DNA of 64,000 nt from Halonotius sp046719765. Lineage in GTDB: Archaea > Halobacteriota > Halobacteria > Halobacteriales > Haloferacaceae. This document shows, one piece after another, positions 6,762-15,784 of the stretch. The stretch's first letter is position 1. Each line of letters starts with the position of its first letter. The notes beneath the pieces were generated by a model. It did not search any database, was not told where the DNA came from, and saw only the letters and a program-made list of their open reading frames with translations. A program made the position numbers and the translations under genes. The DNA is taken from contig NZ_JABEBY010000008.1 of assembly GCF_046719765.1 (NCBI RefSeq), positions 1 through 64,000 on the forward strand, written 5' to 3'.

Positions 6762-7808
6762 ATGACGGACACCTACGCACCCGTTTCCAGGCGGGCATAC
6801 CTGAGCGGGCTGGCAACAGCCGGTACAGCAGGGCTCGCCGGCTGTGCAGGCGGTGGGAATGGTGGTAGCATCGACACAGTACGCGTCGCACATATGCCGA
6901 TCTATCCCGACATCCAGTCCCATATCATGCTGGAGGAGGGCTACTTCGAGGAGCTCCCGGTTGAAGTTGAAACCGAACTCTTCTCCGATGGGCCGAGCAT
7001 CGTCCAGGCCTCCGCAACCGGCGAGTACGACGTGATGCTGTTCGGGATCATCCCGGCGATGATCGTTATCGATCGGGGGATCCCTGCGAAAATAACGAAC
7101 GCGAATATCGTCGATCCGATGTTGATTATGGGCACCGAGGAGTTCGCCGACGATTACGAGGACTCCGGCGCAGACGCCTTCGCCGCCTTCGAGGAAGAAA
7201 CCGGCGAACGCTTCGAGTTCGGTACCTATCCACCGGGCTCAGTTCCGGATATCACACTGCGGTACTGGCTGATCGAGGAGCTGGGGCTGGAACCCGGCAA
7301 CGATGTCGATGTGACCTCGCTGGGCGGTGCAGGCCCGGTTCGGCAGGCGTTGCTTTCCGGACAGATTGATGGGACGAGCATGATCGAGCCGGTGCCGACG
7401 ATCGCCAAACGGCGTGACGCCGGCTACACCGATCTCGACTGGAGCGGGAACTTCTTCCCTGGCGGTCAGCCCGGTGCGGTCACACTCATGCACGAACGCA
7501 TCTACGATGGCGCGCCCGAGATCGCCGAAGCGTTCGTCGAACAGCATATCCGGGCGACGGAGTTCGTCGAAGAGAACCCCGATGGGGCCGCCCAGGCGAC
7601 GAGCAACGTCGTTGGGCCGGAGGCACTGCCCGTCGAGGACGCCCGCGCCGCGCTTGACTCCCGAGCCTCGAACTTCATCTCCGATCCCCACCGGATCGAG
7701 GATGGGACGCCGATCTTCGCCGACTGGGCCAACCGCCTTGAGCGCACAGAACAGGAGCTGACCAACGACCAGCTCTTCGAGTTCAGCCACTACGACACCG
7801 TCGCCTAA
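6762..7808 (+). CDS. ABC transporter substrate-binding lipoprotein, NitT/TauT type
   Basis: 348 residues. The N terminus has a Tat signal (SRRAYLSGLATAGTAG) with lipobox LAGC, so the protein is exported folded and lipid-anchored outside the membrane. The mature part is a periplasmic-binding fold of the SsuA/ThiY/TauA group: VRVAHMPIYPDIQSHIMLEE, then VQASATGEYDVMLFGIIPAM and LLSGQIDGTSMIEPVPTIAK. This group binds nitrate, taurine, sulfonates or thiamine precursors, and the substrate cannot be told from sequence. The permease gene follows after 2 bases. Confidence 0.88.
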   Translation: MTDTYAPVSRRAYLSGLATAGTAGLAGCAGGGNGGSIDTVRVAHMPIYPDIQSHIMLEEGYFEELPVEVETELFSDGPSIVQASATGEYDVMLFGIIPAMIVIDRGIPAKITNANIVDPMLIMGTEEFADDYEDSGADAFAAFEEETGERFEFGTYPPGSVPDITLRYWLIEELGLEPGNDVDVTSLGGAGPVRQALLSGQIDGTSMIEPVPTIAKRRDAGYTDLDWSGNFFPGGQPGAVTLMHERIYDGAPEIAEAFVEQHIRATEFVEENPDGAAQATSNVVGPEALPVEDARAALDSRASNFISDPHRIEDGTPIFADWANRLERTEQELTNDQLFEFSHYDTVA

Positions 7809-7810
7809 CC

Positions 7811-8665
7811 GTGAGCATCGACACAAGCACCGACGCCGAAAGCGGACTGTTCGCCGACAAGGAGCTGATCACTTCCGGCCGCCGACAACGACTCCTTCGC
7901 GGGGCCGTCGGCTCGGCGGTCTTTCTGGTGGTGTGGCAGGTCGCCGCGATGCCGGTGCCGACCTACCTGCTACCGACGCCACTTGAGGTCGCCCAAGCCT
8001 TTGTCGTCGAGTTGACCGCGCCAGCCGTCTTCACCGTCCCGCTGCTCGATGCCGAGATCGGGCTCACCAGAATGCTCGTCAATCTCTCCGATAGCCTCTA
8101 TCATTACATCCCGGGGCTGTTTGTCGGCGGCGCGGCCGGGATCGGCTTCGGGATCGCACTTGGCTGGAGTGAGCTGCTTGACGACGCGATCACGCCCGTC
8201 CAGCGCGTGTTGCGCCCGATCCCGCCGCTGGCGTGGATCGCCTTTGCGATCGTCTGGCTCGGTGTCAACCACCGCGGTGCGGCGTTCATCGTCGGTATCG
8301 GGGCCTTTTGGATCAATTTCTACAACGCCTACGCCGGGGTCAAAGGTGTCCCCCAGAGCACGAAGGAGGTCGCCGCCTCCCTCGGCGTCGACGACGATCT
8401 CACGATGATCCGCAAGGTTGTCGTCCCGAAGGCGAGCCCGGAGATCATGACCGGGATCCGCACCAGTATCGGCCAGTCGTGGATGATCGTCGTCGCCGCA
8501 GAGCTGTTCGGCGCGCCCGGCGTTGGCTTCCAGATCATCAACGCGGCCCAGAACCTCGCACTCGACGTGAGCGTCGCCTACATGTTCGTCATCAGCATCG
8601 TCTTCCTAATCAGCGACGGGATCTTCCAGCGTGTTGAATCGAGGGTGCTCGTATGGCGGGAATGA
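7811..8665 (+). CDS. ABC transporter permease, NitT/TauT type
   Basis: 284 residues with about six membrane helices and the BPD_transp_1 EAA loop near residues 175-195 (GVKGVPQSTKEVAASLGVDD), the contact site for the ATPase. The start is GTG, 2 bases after the lipoprotein stop. The 3' end overlaps the ATPase gene (ATGA). It forms the membrane channel of the SsuC/TauC-like importer. Confidence 0.9.
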   Translation: MSIDTSTDAESGLFADKELITSGRRQRLLRGAVGSAVFLVVWQVAAMPVPTYLLPTPLEVAQAFVVELTAPAVFTVPLLDAEIGLTRMLVNLSDSLYHYIPGLFVGGAAGIGFGIALGWSELLDDAITPVQRVLRPIPPLAWIAFAIVWLGVNHRGAAFIVGIGAFWINFYNAYAGVKGVPQSTKEVAASLGVDDDLTMIRKVVVPKASPEIMTGIRTSIGQSWMIVVAAELFGAPGVGFQIINAAQNLALDVSVAYMFVISIVFLISDGIFQRVESRVLVWRE

Positions 8666-9420
8666 GCCAACAACCGACCGACGGGAAGATCGTCGTCGAC
8701 GGGATCGATAAGCGATTCCGCTCGGAGTCGGGGATGGTCGACGCGTTGCGTGACGTGAACTTCGCCGTCGAGGAGGGTGAGTTCGTCTGTATCATCGGTG
8801 CCTCGGGGGCGGGGAAAACGACCCTGTTCCGCATTATTGCCGGCCTCGAATCCGCAACTGAGGGAACCGTCTGGCTCGACGGCGAGTCGATCGATGGCCC
8901 CGGCACCGACCGCGGGATGGTGTTTCAGGAGTACGGCCTGTTCCCGTGGCGCACCGTCCTGAAAAACGTCACCTTCGGGCTTGAGGAGCGCGACCTCGAC
9001 AAACAGGCCCGGCTACAGCGGGCCCGCGAGATGATCGACCTCGTCGGCCTCGATGGCTTCGAGGACAGCTACCCCAAGGAGCTCTCCGGCGGCATGAAAC
9101 AGCGCGTCGGCATCGCCCGCGCGCTGGCCGTCGATCCCGAGATCCTGCTGATGGACGAGCCGTTCGGCAGCGTCGACGCCCAGACCAAACAACGGCTCCA
9201 CGAGGAACTGCTCGATATCTGGTCGGCAACAAACAAGACGGTCTTGTTTGTCACACACGATGTCGACGAAGCCGTCACGCTGGCCGACCGGGTGGTCGTC
9301 CTGACCGGGTCGCCGGGGTCGGTACACGAGGTCGTCGACATCGAGCTTGATCGACCACGCTCCCGGACGGACGACGCCTTCGCCGACTACGAACAACAGT
9401 TGCGGGATGCGATCGAGTAG
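8662..9420 (+). CDS. ABC transporter ATP-binding protein, NitT/TauT type
   Basis: 252 residues with Walker A GASGAGKTT, the Q-loop region VFQEYGLFPWRTVLKNV, signature LSGGMKQR, Walker B ILLMDEPFGSVD and H-loop FVTHDVDEA. The FPWRTVLKNV stretch is characteristic of nitrate/sulfonate/taurine importers. I place the start at 8662, where ATGA overlaps the permease stop; an ATG 9 bases earlier (8653) is also possible. It powers the importer from the cytoplasmic side. Confidence 0.93.
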   Translation: MSQQPTDGKIVVDGIDKRFRSESGMVDALRDVNFAVEEGEFVCIIGASGAGKTTLFRIIAGLESATEGTVWLDGESIDGPGTDRGMVFQEYGLFPWRTVLKNVTFGLEERDLDKQARLQRAREMIDLVGLDGFEDSYPKELSGGMKQRVGIARALAVDPEILLMDEPFGSVDAQTKQRLHEELLDIWSATNKTVLFVTHDVDEAVTLADRVVVLTGSPGSVHEVVDIELDRPRSRTDDAFADYEQQLRDAIE

Positions 9421-9431
9421 GAGGCTCCGAA

Positions 9432-10583
9432 TCACACCCCAAACGTCGCCCGCAACACGTCCCGCGTTCCGGGGCCGAGCCCGACAGCCAACACCGCGAC
9501 CAACAGCAAAATCGAGTACCGCGGCGACTCCTCCAGCAGGTCGGGTTCGAACACCCAGATGACAAACGTTGCCGCCGCCAGTTTGAGCAGCAGAAACGGC
9601 CAGGTGTCGCCGGTAACCGCCAGCACAGACGCCGGCAGCACCGCCCCAGTAATATCGACAACGGCCGCGTTCACCGGGTGTTTCGGGACGAGATTCGGCC
9701 CTGCGCCGAGAGCCGGCATCCAATCGAGCCCGACGACGTTGGCGACGCCGTCGACCGAATGGCCCCACAGCAACACCACGCCCATCAGGCCGGTGCCGGC
9801 GTTGATCGCCGGTGCGACCCGCTCGATGAGCAGCCACGTCGCCGCCGCCGACAGCGTGGCACCGACGGCCACCACCGCAAGCACCTGGGGCCGTAGGCTG
9901 ACGTACGTTGTCGTCGCCGCGAGATAGGTGAGATAGCCGACACTCGACGCAACCAGCAGCGTCCCGATGGCGGCGACCGGATACTCGTAGGCGTCGACGA
10001 CGCCGCGGTTCTCAAGGGCGACCCCGACGCCGACGGCCCCAAGCGTCACCGCAAACACCGTCACGTAGATGAACGGGCTGATGATGAGCGCGCTCCACGG
10101 GAAGGCAATCAGCGGCTCACTCCCCGCGGCGAGGGCGGCGATCCCCGCGTCCTCGATTGTGCGGAGCGCGCCGCCGAACAGCATGAACGGGAACAGCGCG
10201 TAGAACAGCGACCGGCTGTCGCCGATCCCAAGCCGGCGAAGGAGCAGATAGACGCCGACGAGTGCAAGCAATAGGACGAGCACGTAGCCAACCTCCGAGA
10301 CGAGCGTGTAGCCCGGGTAGGCGACGATCTCGCCGGCTGTCTCGGCGGATGTACATTCGCCAGCCGAAAAGAGATACGACACCTCACCCCCGCGGTTCAC
10401 CGCACACTGCGCGCCGTTGCCGTCGGCGGCGACCGGCCCCCAGAAATACTGCCAGATGAAGCGGTCGTAGACCAACTCGCGGGCGAGCAGCGAGCCGACA
10501 ATGAGGAGGGTCGTCAGCGCGGCGGTCACGCCGAGCCACAGCCGCTCTGGGTCGGCATCGACGCGGGCGGAGAGACCGGCCAT
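9432..10583 (-). CDS. DUF63 family membrane protein
   Basis: 383 residues with about ten hydrophobic helices. It matches archaeal DUF63 proteins: YDRFIWQYFWGPVAADG and an extracytoplasmic loop with two cysteines, then LVSEVGYVLVLLLALVGVYL, SLFYALFPFMLFGGALRTIE and LLWGHSVDGVANVVGLDW. Conserved charged residues inside the membrane (R-T-I-E-D) suggest a transport or enzymatic role, but the function is unknown. The start at 10583 removes a 23-residue hydrophilic head from the longest frame. Confidence 0.85.
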   Translation of the reverse strand: MAGLSARVDADPERLWLGVTAALTTLLIVGSLLARELVYDRFIWQYFWGPVAADGNGAQCAVNRGGEVSYLFSAGECTSAETAGEIVAYPGYTLVSEVGYVLVLLLALVGVYLLLRRLGIGDSRSLFYALFPFMLFGGALRTIEDAGIAALAAGSEPLIAFPWSALIISPFIYVTVFAVTLGAVGVGVALENRGVVDAYEYPVAAIGTLLVASSVGYLTYLAATTTYVSLRPQVLAVVAVGATLSAAATWLLIERVAPAINAGTGLMGVVLLWGHSVDGVANVVGLDWMPALGAGPNLVPKHPVNAAVVDITGAVLPASVLAVTGDTWPFLLLKLAAATFVIWVFEPDLLEESPRYSILLLVAVLAVGLGPGTRDVLRATFGV

Positions 10584-10663
10584 ACGGGTGGTTCCGGCCG
10601 AGACTGAGTTGAGGGTTCCGGTCTCCGGCGGCTGTGTGGCCGGCGCGACCACCCGCAGGCAGG

Positions 10664-11515
10664 CTACGCCGTGTCGTCGATCCCACGGGTCGCCGCCAGC
10701 AGCGACTCATGGAGTTCGCCGTTCGAGACGACTAATCCCTCCGAATCGTGTCGCCACCGGTCGCCGTGGCGGTCGGTAACCCGGCCGCCGGCCTGCCGGA
10801 CGAAGTGGACGCCAGCGACACTGTCCCACGGATAAGAAACGAGATTCGTGAATCCGCCGTCCAGCGAGCCGGCGGCGATCAGCGAGAGGGTTGCCTGCGC
10901 GGAGCCGAAGCGTCGAAGGTCGTCATAGCGGGTGACGAGCTCCCGTGTCGCCGCCGCGTATTGATCACGGTTTTCAGCATCCCACAGCATCAGCGGCGAG
11001 ACGGTCGATAGCTCGGGATCACTCGTCTCGCTGACGCTGATTTCGCTACCGTTCAGATAGGCCGCCTCGCGGTCGGCGGTGTAGCTGTCGCCGAGTGCGG
11101 GCAAGACGACGGCCGCACCAACCGGTTCGCCGTCCTCGACGGCGGCGACAGCGGTTCCCCACACACGGATGTCGTTGACGAAGTTGGTCGTGCCGTCGAT
11201 GGGATCGACGATCCACGCCGGCCCCTCCTCGGGGACGGTTTTCAGCGCGTCGTCTTCCTCGCCGACGACTGGCTCGTCGGGGTAGTTAGCTTCGATCACC
11301 TCGATCACGCGGGCTTGGGCGTTGCGGTCGGCCTGCGTGACGAGGTCAGTGTTGCTCGTTTTGGTTTCGGCGGCGATGCCCGTTCGGAACGATTCACGCG
11401 CGAGTTCCGCACCGGCGGTCGCGGCGCGCTCGGCGACGGCCGGCCGGCTGTCGGTGTCGTTCACGGCTTCGGTATCGGCCGACCACGTTCTATATCCGTC
11501 GCTTTCGGTTGTCAC
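10664..11515 (-). CDS. Inositol monophosphatase family protein
   Basis: 283 residues of the IMPase/FBPase IV/CysQ superfamily. Metal-binding motifs are visible: VGEEDD (Glu), WIVDPIDGTTNFV (D-x-I-D-G-T) and YPWDSVAGVHFVRQAGGRV (WD-x2-AG). These enzymes hydrolyse inositol phosphate, fructose-1,6-bisphosphate or PAP using Mg2+. A separate class I FBPase lies at 18.1 kb, so this copy more likely acts on inositol phosphate or another sugar phosphate. The substrate is uncertain. Confidence 0.9.
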   Translation of the reverse strand: MTTESDGYRTWSADTEAVNDTDSRPAVAERAATAGAELARESFRTGIAAETKTSNTDLVTQADRNAQARVIEVIEANYPDEPVVGEEDDALKTVPEEGPAWIVDPIDGTTNFVNDIRVWGTAVAAVEDGEPVGAAVVLPALGDSYTADREAAYLNGSEISVSETSDPELSTVSPLMLWDAENRDQYAAATRELVTRYDDLRRFGSAQATLSLIAAGSLDGGFTNLVSYPWDSVAGVHFVRQAGGRVTDRHGDRWRHDSEGLVVSNGELHESLLAATRGIDDTA

Positions 11516-11556
11516 AGTCTTTTTTCGTGTCGCCGCTCGACAGCGACATATTCCTG

Positions 11557-11742
11557 ATGGGCTTGTTCGACCGATTCCGAGGGTGGGTCACCGGCGACGA
11601 CGAGCCAGCGACGGGCCCCGAGTCCGCTGAGAACCTAGCCGACAGAATCACCATCGACGACGCGGAAGCCACCTCGCTCCGCGCGATCAAACTGCCCGAT
11701 CAAGAACGCAACGGGCTCAACGCCGACGAGCGCGACCCCTGA
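11557..11742 (+). CDS. Small conserved haloarchaeal protein
   Basis: 61 residues beginning MGLFDRFRGWVTGDDEP, with an amphipathic N-terminal helix and an acidic remainder ending in NADERDP. No cysteine pairs or catalytic motif are seen. I use the ATG at 11557; earlier in-frame starts overlap the divergent IMPase gene. The stop abuts that of the convergent npdG. The MGLFDRFR-type head may be a membrane-binding helix, but that is only a guess. Confidence 0.65.
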   Translation: MGLFDRFRGWVTGDDEPATGPESAENLADRITIDDAEATSLRAIKLPDQERNGLNADERDP

Positions 11743-12411
11743 TCAGTCGAACCGGACGCCCAGATCGTGGAGGCCGTCGTTGTTCATGGCGACGTTGATC
11801 AGCAGCGGCGTCACCGACTCGATTTCAGCCGCGTTGGCGAGGCCGCCAGCGTCGAGCGCGCGAAGCCCGTCGATATCCTCGGCAAGGCTGCTGACGGTCG
11901 CTTTTGCGTCGGTATCGTCGGCGACGACGAGCGTGTCGATCCCCAGATCGGAATCAAGGTCGGCCAGCCGGCCGGCCGCGAGGTTGTGGAACGCGCCGAC
12001 GACGGGAACCCCGTCGGGAGCCGCGGCGGCCGCGATGGCGGTGACGCTGCCGGCGTCGGGCGGGTGGTAGTGGAAGCCGTCCTCGTCGCGCTGCATGCCG
12101 GTTGCCGGCGAGATGAGGATGTCGCCGTCGGCGAGGTTGTCGGCGACGGCCTCGACCGTGTCGGCGACGTGGTATGGCGGGACGGCAAGAACGACCACAT
12201 CGGCACGGTCGGCGGCCATCGCGTTCTCGAAGCCGGTGACCTTGGCGTCGACGCCGCGACCGTCGAGTTCGGCCTCGTAGTCGTCGGCCGCCTCGCGGGC
12301 CTTTTCGGGGTCGCGGGAGCCGATGACGATGTCGTGGTCGGTGTCGTGGCCCCACCGGAGGGCCAGCCCTTCGCCGATCTCACCGGTGCCGCCGAGAAGT
12401 GCGATTCGCAT
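11743..12411 (-). CDS. npdG: NADPH-dependent F420 reductase
   Basis: 222 residues with an N-terminal Rossmann fold, MRIALLGGTGEIGEGLALRW, then VIGSRDPEKA (NADP phosphate site). The F420-binding stretch AVPPYHVADTVEAVA and GAFHNLAAGRLAD follow. It moves hydride between NADPH and coenzyme F420. A complete npdG implies that the cell uses F420. It is convergent with the small protein gene and has no evident operon partner. Confidence 0.92.
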   Translation of the reverse strand: MRIALLGGTGEIGEGLALRWGHDTDHDIVIGSRDPEKAREAADDYEAELDGRGVDAKVTGFENAMAADRADVVVLAVPPYHVADTVEAVADNLADGDILISPATGMQRDEDGFHYHPPDAGSVTAIAAAAAPDGVPVVGAFHNLAAGRLADLDSDLGIDTLVVADDTDAKATVSSLAEDIDGLRALDAGGLANAAEIESVTPLLINVAMNNDGLHDLGVRFD

Positions 12412-12470
12412 GGTCGGCTTCGGGGTTGTTCGGGTGTAAGCGTTACGTGACCGGCGGCCTGCCCCGGTAT

Positions 12471-13346
12471 CTATTCGCGGTCGGCAAGATACGCCGGCAG
12501 GTCGTTGACGGAATCGAGGACGGCGGTCGCGCCCGCACTCTCGAAGGCTTCCCGGCCTTCGTCGCCGGTCAGTCCGCCGGTGAGGACGCCGATTCCTTCG
12601 TACTCGCGGCTCTCATCCTCGCTGGCCGCGTTGACCGCGGTTCGCACGTCATCGAGGGTGTCGCCGACGAATATGAGCCGGTCGGCGTCGAACCGCTCGG
12701 CCAGCGTCAACAGTGCGTAGGGATGTGGCTTCCCTTGCTCCCAGTTATCCATCGTAAATCGGTGGTCGTCGTCGACCGCCAGCCCGACGCGGTCGAGGGC
12801 GATGGTCGCCTCCGCGGCGGGCCGGCCGGTGACAACGCCGACAGCGTAGCGATCGGTCAGCGTCGCTAGCGTCTCGCTGTCGACGAGCACTGGTTCGTCG
12901 TGGATGTAGCCTGCGGCGTCGAACGGCGGCTCGTCGCCCTCCAGTTCCGCAAAGAGGTCGTCCCCAAGATAGAGGGCCTGAAACACCGTCCGGAGCCGAT
13001 CAGGATCGAAGGCGTCGACGACAGCGTCGTAATCGCCCGCCGAGAGTTCGGCATCGAGTACGGCCTTCGCGCCGGCACGGCCGCCGCCAGCGTCGGCGAT
13101 CCGACCGGCGAACGTCGATACGTCCTGGTCGAACCCCTGTTTGCGGGCGAGGACGTAAAGCGCGATCGCGTCGGTGACCAGCCAGTCATTGTTGAAGCCG
13201 CCGGCGTCTTTGAGCGGTTGGATCGCCCCGCGGTCGAGCGTCTCGCCGTAGACCCGCCGGACGGATTCGACGACCGCCCGCCGGTAGGAGTCGGCAACGT
13301 CGACCAACACGCCATCGATATCGAGAACCACCGCGGTCGTCTTCAT
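12471..13346 (-). CDS. HAD-superfamily hydrolase, TIGR01548-like
   Basis: 291 residues. HAD motif I is DIDGVLVDVADSYRRAV (nucleophile Asp plus Asp+2), the motif II region is VGVVTGRPAAEA, and motif IV is LIFVGDTLDDVRTAVNAA. The long cap (residues 25-160) matches the haloarchaeal HAD-IA-hyp1 group. Members of this group have been linked to histidinol-phosphate or sugar phosphate dephosphorylation; the substrate here is unknown. Confidence 0.87.
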   Translation of the reverse strand: MKTTAVVLDIDGVLVDVADSYRRAVVESVRRVYGETLDRGAIQPLKDAGGFNNDWLVTDAIALYVLARKQGFDQDVSTFAGRIADAGGGRAGAKAVLDAELSAGDYDAVVDAFDPDRLRTVFQALYLGDDLFAELEGDEPPFDAAGYIHDEPVLVDSETLATLTDRYAVGVVTGRPAAEATIALDRVGLAVDDDHRFTMDNWEQGKPHPYALLTLAERFDADRLIFVGDTLDDVRTAVNAASEDESREYEGIGVLTGGLTGDEGREAFESAGATAVLDSVNDLPAYLADRE

Positions 13347-13474
13347 TGCCGACCTCTTGCCGGCGAGGCGAAAAAACGTACCGAGACAGCGCGGCGAGTC
13401 GCTGGCTCAACCGCCAGACGCGTTCAAGTCGAGCCTTGTCAGACAACCGCACGACGCCACCGCCCTCGTCGTGA

Positions 13475-13482
13475 AATTTAAG
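13475..13482 (+). promoter_or_regulatory. TATA-like box of archaemetzincin gene
   Basis: AATTTAAG lies about 28 bases before the ATG at 13507, predicting a leaderless transcript and supporting that start over the longer frame from 13357. Confidence 0.55.
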
Positions 13483-13506
13483 AACCGGCTCGCCGTATAC
13501 GATTCC

Positions 13507-14028
13507 ATGCATGCCGACATCGTGCCGATCGGGGACGTACCCGCCCACGTCAAGCGCGAGTCGTCGGCTGTCCTGCGATCCGTCTACGACTGTGAGGTGA
13601 CGGTGCAGGACAGCCAGTCGATCCCCGACGGCGCGTTCGACCAAAACCGTAATCAATACCGGGCCGAGGATTTCATCGAACTCGTCAGTCGCGTCGGTGC
13701 CGGCGACAAAAACATCGGGATCACCGCCAACGATCTCTACTACCGCCGCCGCAACTACGTCTTCGGACTCGCCTACCTCAACGGCAACGGCTCGGTGATC
13801 TCGACACACCGCCTCCGCACCTCCTCGGACGGTGGGATATCCTCGAAACCCGAAGATGAGGTGTTCTCCGACCGCGTCCGCAAGGAGGTCGTCCACGAGA
13901 TCGGCCACACGCTTGGGCTGGAACACTGCGACAACAACAAATGCGTGATGAGCTTCTCGCCGACAGTGCGTGAGGTCGATGTCAAGGAAGAGAACCTCTG
14001 TGGCTCCTGTAGTCGACTGTTGCGGTAA
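13507..14028 (+). CDS. amzA: Archaemetzincin, zinc metalloprotease
   Basis: 173 residues. The zinc site HEIGHTLGLEHC (His130, Glu131) is followed by DNNKCVMSFS, which supplies the Met-turn, and CGSCSRLL adds two more cysteines for the structural zinc. This HExxHxxGx3C...CxMx17CxxC layout defines archaemetzincins. They are cytoplasmic peptidases whose natural substrates are unknown. The start at 13507 (MHADIVPIGDV) fits family length and the TATA box. Confidence 0.93.
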   Translation: MHADIVPIGDVPAHVKRESSAVLRSVYDCEVTVQDSQSIPDGAFDQNRNQYRAEDFIELVSRVGAGDKNIGITANDLYYRRRNYVFGLAYLNGNGSVISTHRLRTSSDGGISSKPEDEVFSDRVRKEVVHEIGHTLGLEHCDNNKCVMSFSPTVREVDVKEENLCGSCSRLLR

Positions 14029-14100
14029 GTGTCGGTTGTTACATTTTCAGATCGGTTCCGTCTGCTACGTAACCCCGATCGACAGCTGTTGTGGCCGCTG

Positions 14101-14124
14101 CTTCTATATGCTATCGGGTGATAG
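14101..14124 (+). promoter_or_regulatory. Promoter and small palindrome of the TumE-like pair
   Basis: TATA-like CTTCTATATG (14101-14110) is followed directly by CTATC-GGGT-GATAG (14111-14124), a 5-bp inverted repeat. The ATG is at 14144. A palindrome beside the TATA box fits autoregulation by the antitoxin-like HTH protein, which is inferred from other toxin-antitoxin operons. Confidence 0.45.
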
Positions 14125-14143
14125 GTGATATACGACGGATGGT

Positions 14144-14443
14144 ATGGCTGACGGTACTGTCGTTATCGATCGCAACTTCGAGTTCGATGCTGCCGCTGGC
14201 ACCAGGGTCGAACTGTTTGCCGTCGAATCCTCGACGGCACCAGGCGGCTACGCCTACCGGTTTCAGTACTACGACCCGGACGGCGAGGAAGCGATCCTGC
14301 GGTACGACAACGCCCACGACAGCACTGTCGGCCCCCACCACCGCCACCATGACGGCGAGGTCACGGGCATCGAGTTCACCGATCTCGAAACCCATCTCGC
14401 CCGCTTCCGCCGGGAGGTACACCGACTCAATGAGCAACGATAA
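14144..14443 (+). CDS. TumE-like (DUF6516) toxin-type protein
   Basis: 99 residues, MADGTVVIDRNFEFDAAAGT and then RVELFAVESSTAPGGYAYRF. The DUF6516 core has ILRYDNAHDSTVGPHHRHHD with a His cluster (HHRHH), and the end is FTDLETHLARFRREVHRL. TumE toxins pair with HTH antitoxins (TumA). Here the following gene encodes an HTH protein and overlaps by 14 bases, giving the same order. The activity has not been shown for the haloarchaeal form. The family assignment is by pattern. Confidence 0.75.
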   Translation: MADGTVVIDRNFEFDAAAGTRVELFAVESSTAPGGYAYRFQYYDPDGEEAILRYDNAHDSTVGPHHRHHDGEVTGIEFTDLETHLARFRREVHRLNEQR

Positions 14444-14867
14444 CCACACGACACCCGCACCCGAGGCGACACGCTACCCGGAGACGCTTCGCATCACGAT
14501 CCAGTCCGGCTCCGCGGCGTTCGACGCCGCTCTCACTGAGGTTGCCGACGACCCGAGCGAGACTGACGCCGCTGTCGTCTCCTTCGAGACAGCGGCAGGG
14601 CTTCGCAAACTCCTGACCGACCGACGGCTCGAACTCCTGCAATCGCTGCTCGACGAGCCAGCCGACAGTATCACCGCGTTAGCTGAGCGGTTAGAGCGGA
14701 ACTATTCGGTCGTTCACGATGATATCGATCTACTGGCCGATACCGGGATCGTCAAATTCCGACACGCAGGGCAGTCGAAGGCCCCGTTTGTCCCCTACGA
14801 GACCATCGAGTTCGACGTGACGATCACCGCGTCAGCGGCCGCTGGCGATACCGAATTACCGGTCTGA
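14430..14867 (+). CDS. HVO_A0114-like HTH protein, likely antitoxin
   Basis: 145 residues with LRITIQSGSAAFDAALTEVA at the N terminus and a winged helix in the C-terminal half (LLDEPADSITALAERLERNY, then DDIDLLADTGIVKFR). This is the HVO_A0114 type of DNA-binding protein that accompanies DUF6516 genes in haloarchaea. The GGAGGT site at about 14413-14418 and the 14-base overlap with the toxin-type gene support coupled translation. It probably neutralises the partner and represses the promoter; both are inferences. Confidence 0.78.
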   Translation: MSNDNHTTPAPEATRYPETLRITIQSGSAAFDAALTEVADDPSETDAAVVSFETAAGLRKLLTDRRLELLQSLLDEPADSITALAERLERNYSVVHDDIDLLADTGIVKFRHAGQSKAPFVPYETIEFDVTITASAAAGDTELPV

Positions 14868-14878
14868 GCAGTCCACGC

Positions 14879-15709
14879 TCACTCGAACGACCCGAGACTC
14901 GACTGCAGTTCGCGGCTCTCTCTGCCCTCAGTCACGTCGTAGCCCACCAACTCGCGCATGTCGACAGCGTACGTCGAGCCGCCGCGGTCGACGATCAGCA
15001 GTCGGCCTTTCGTCCCCCGGACGGTGCCGGCTGCGACGGTTTCGGCGACCGGCTGGCTGTCGAGATCAAGGCCGTACTCGAAGTCAAATCGCTCGATCGG
15101 CTCGAAATCGGCCAGCAGATCCTCCCACGCATCGGTATCGACGCGACGACCGAGCCCGGCACGTTTGGTCGGCACGCGAACGCGGTCGGGTATCTCACGG
15201 GCGATCTCGGCTTCACGCTCGCGGGCGATCCGGCCGTTGGCGACGGTGGCGATGTGGGCCGCCCGATCCGCGCCCTGCTCGCGGAGCCGGGTGTCGAGTC
15301 GCCACTCCTTCGTGACGCCGACTTTGAATGTCGCCGGCGCGAACGCCGCGAGGTAGATCGCGTGGTCGTCATAACAGTCCATCTCATCCTTCAGGCAGGT
15401 GCCGGTACAGCGCGCACAGACCCACGTGCTGTCGTGGTCGGGGCAGTACGGCGCGGTCGGATTCGAACAGGCGATATGACTGTCGTCGTGGATCGTCCCC
15501 GCGCAGTGGCGGTCGCCGAGGCTGTAGTCGAGTTCGGTGCCGGGATCGATCGCGCGGTAGGTGATCTCGCTGGTGGTATCGCTGGCGTCGTCGACAGTGG
15601 TATCGTTGCCGTCGTCGGCTGCGGCATCGACAGCGGCGTCGGCGGTACGGCTGTCGGCTCCGCCCAACAGGAGCCCGCCATCGGCCGCATCGTAGCCAAC
15701 GATCTGCAC
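14879..15709 (-). CDS. DUF2797 domain protein, Cys-rich
   Basis: 276 residues. After an acidic variable stretch (residues 20-50), cysteines cluster between about 70 and 115: RHCAGTIHDD, HIACSNPTAPYCPDHD, WVCARCTGTCLKDEMDC. Next comes IYLAAFAPATFKVGVTKEWR with RLREQGADRAA, resembling a GIY-YIG-like fold without clear catalytic proof. Zinc binding is likely. Function unknown. It is convergent with the antitoxin gene, with stops 12 bases apart. Confidence 0.82.
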   Translation of the reverse strand: MQIVGYDAADGGLLLGGADSRTADAAVDAAADDGNDTTVDDASDTTSEITYRAIDPGTELDYSLGDRHCAGTIHDDSHIACSNPTAPYCPDHDSTWVCARCTGTCLKDEMDCYDDHAIYLAAFAPATFKVGVTKEWRLDTRLREQGADRAAHIATVANGRIAREREAEIAREIPDRVRVPTKRAGLGRRVDTDAWEDLLADFEPIERFDFEYGLDLDSQPVAETVAAGTVRGTKGRLLIVDRGGSTYAVDMRELVGYDVTEGRESRELQSSLGSFE

Positions 15710-15784
15710 AACTGTGGTTCGAGAGCCGGGGGTAAATCGCTATCCCTCGGTCTCGACGCCGTCGCCGCCGACGCATGGCGACGC

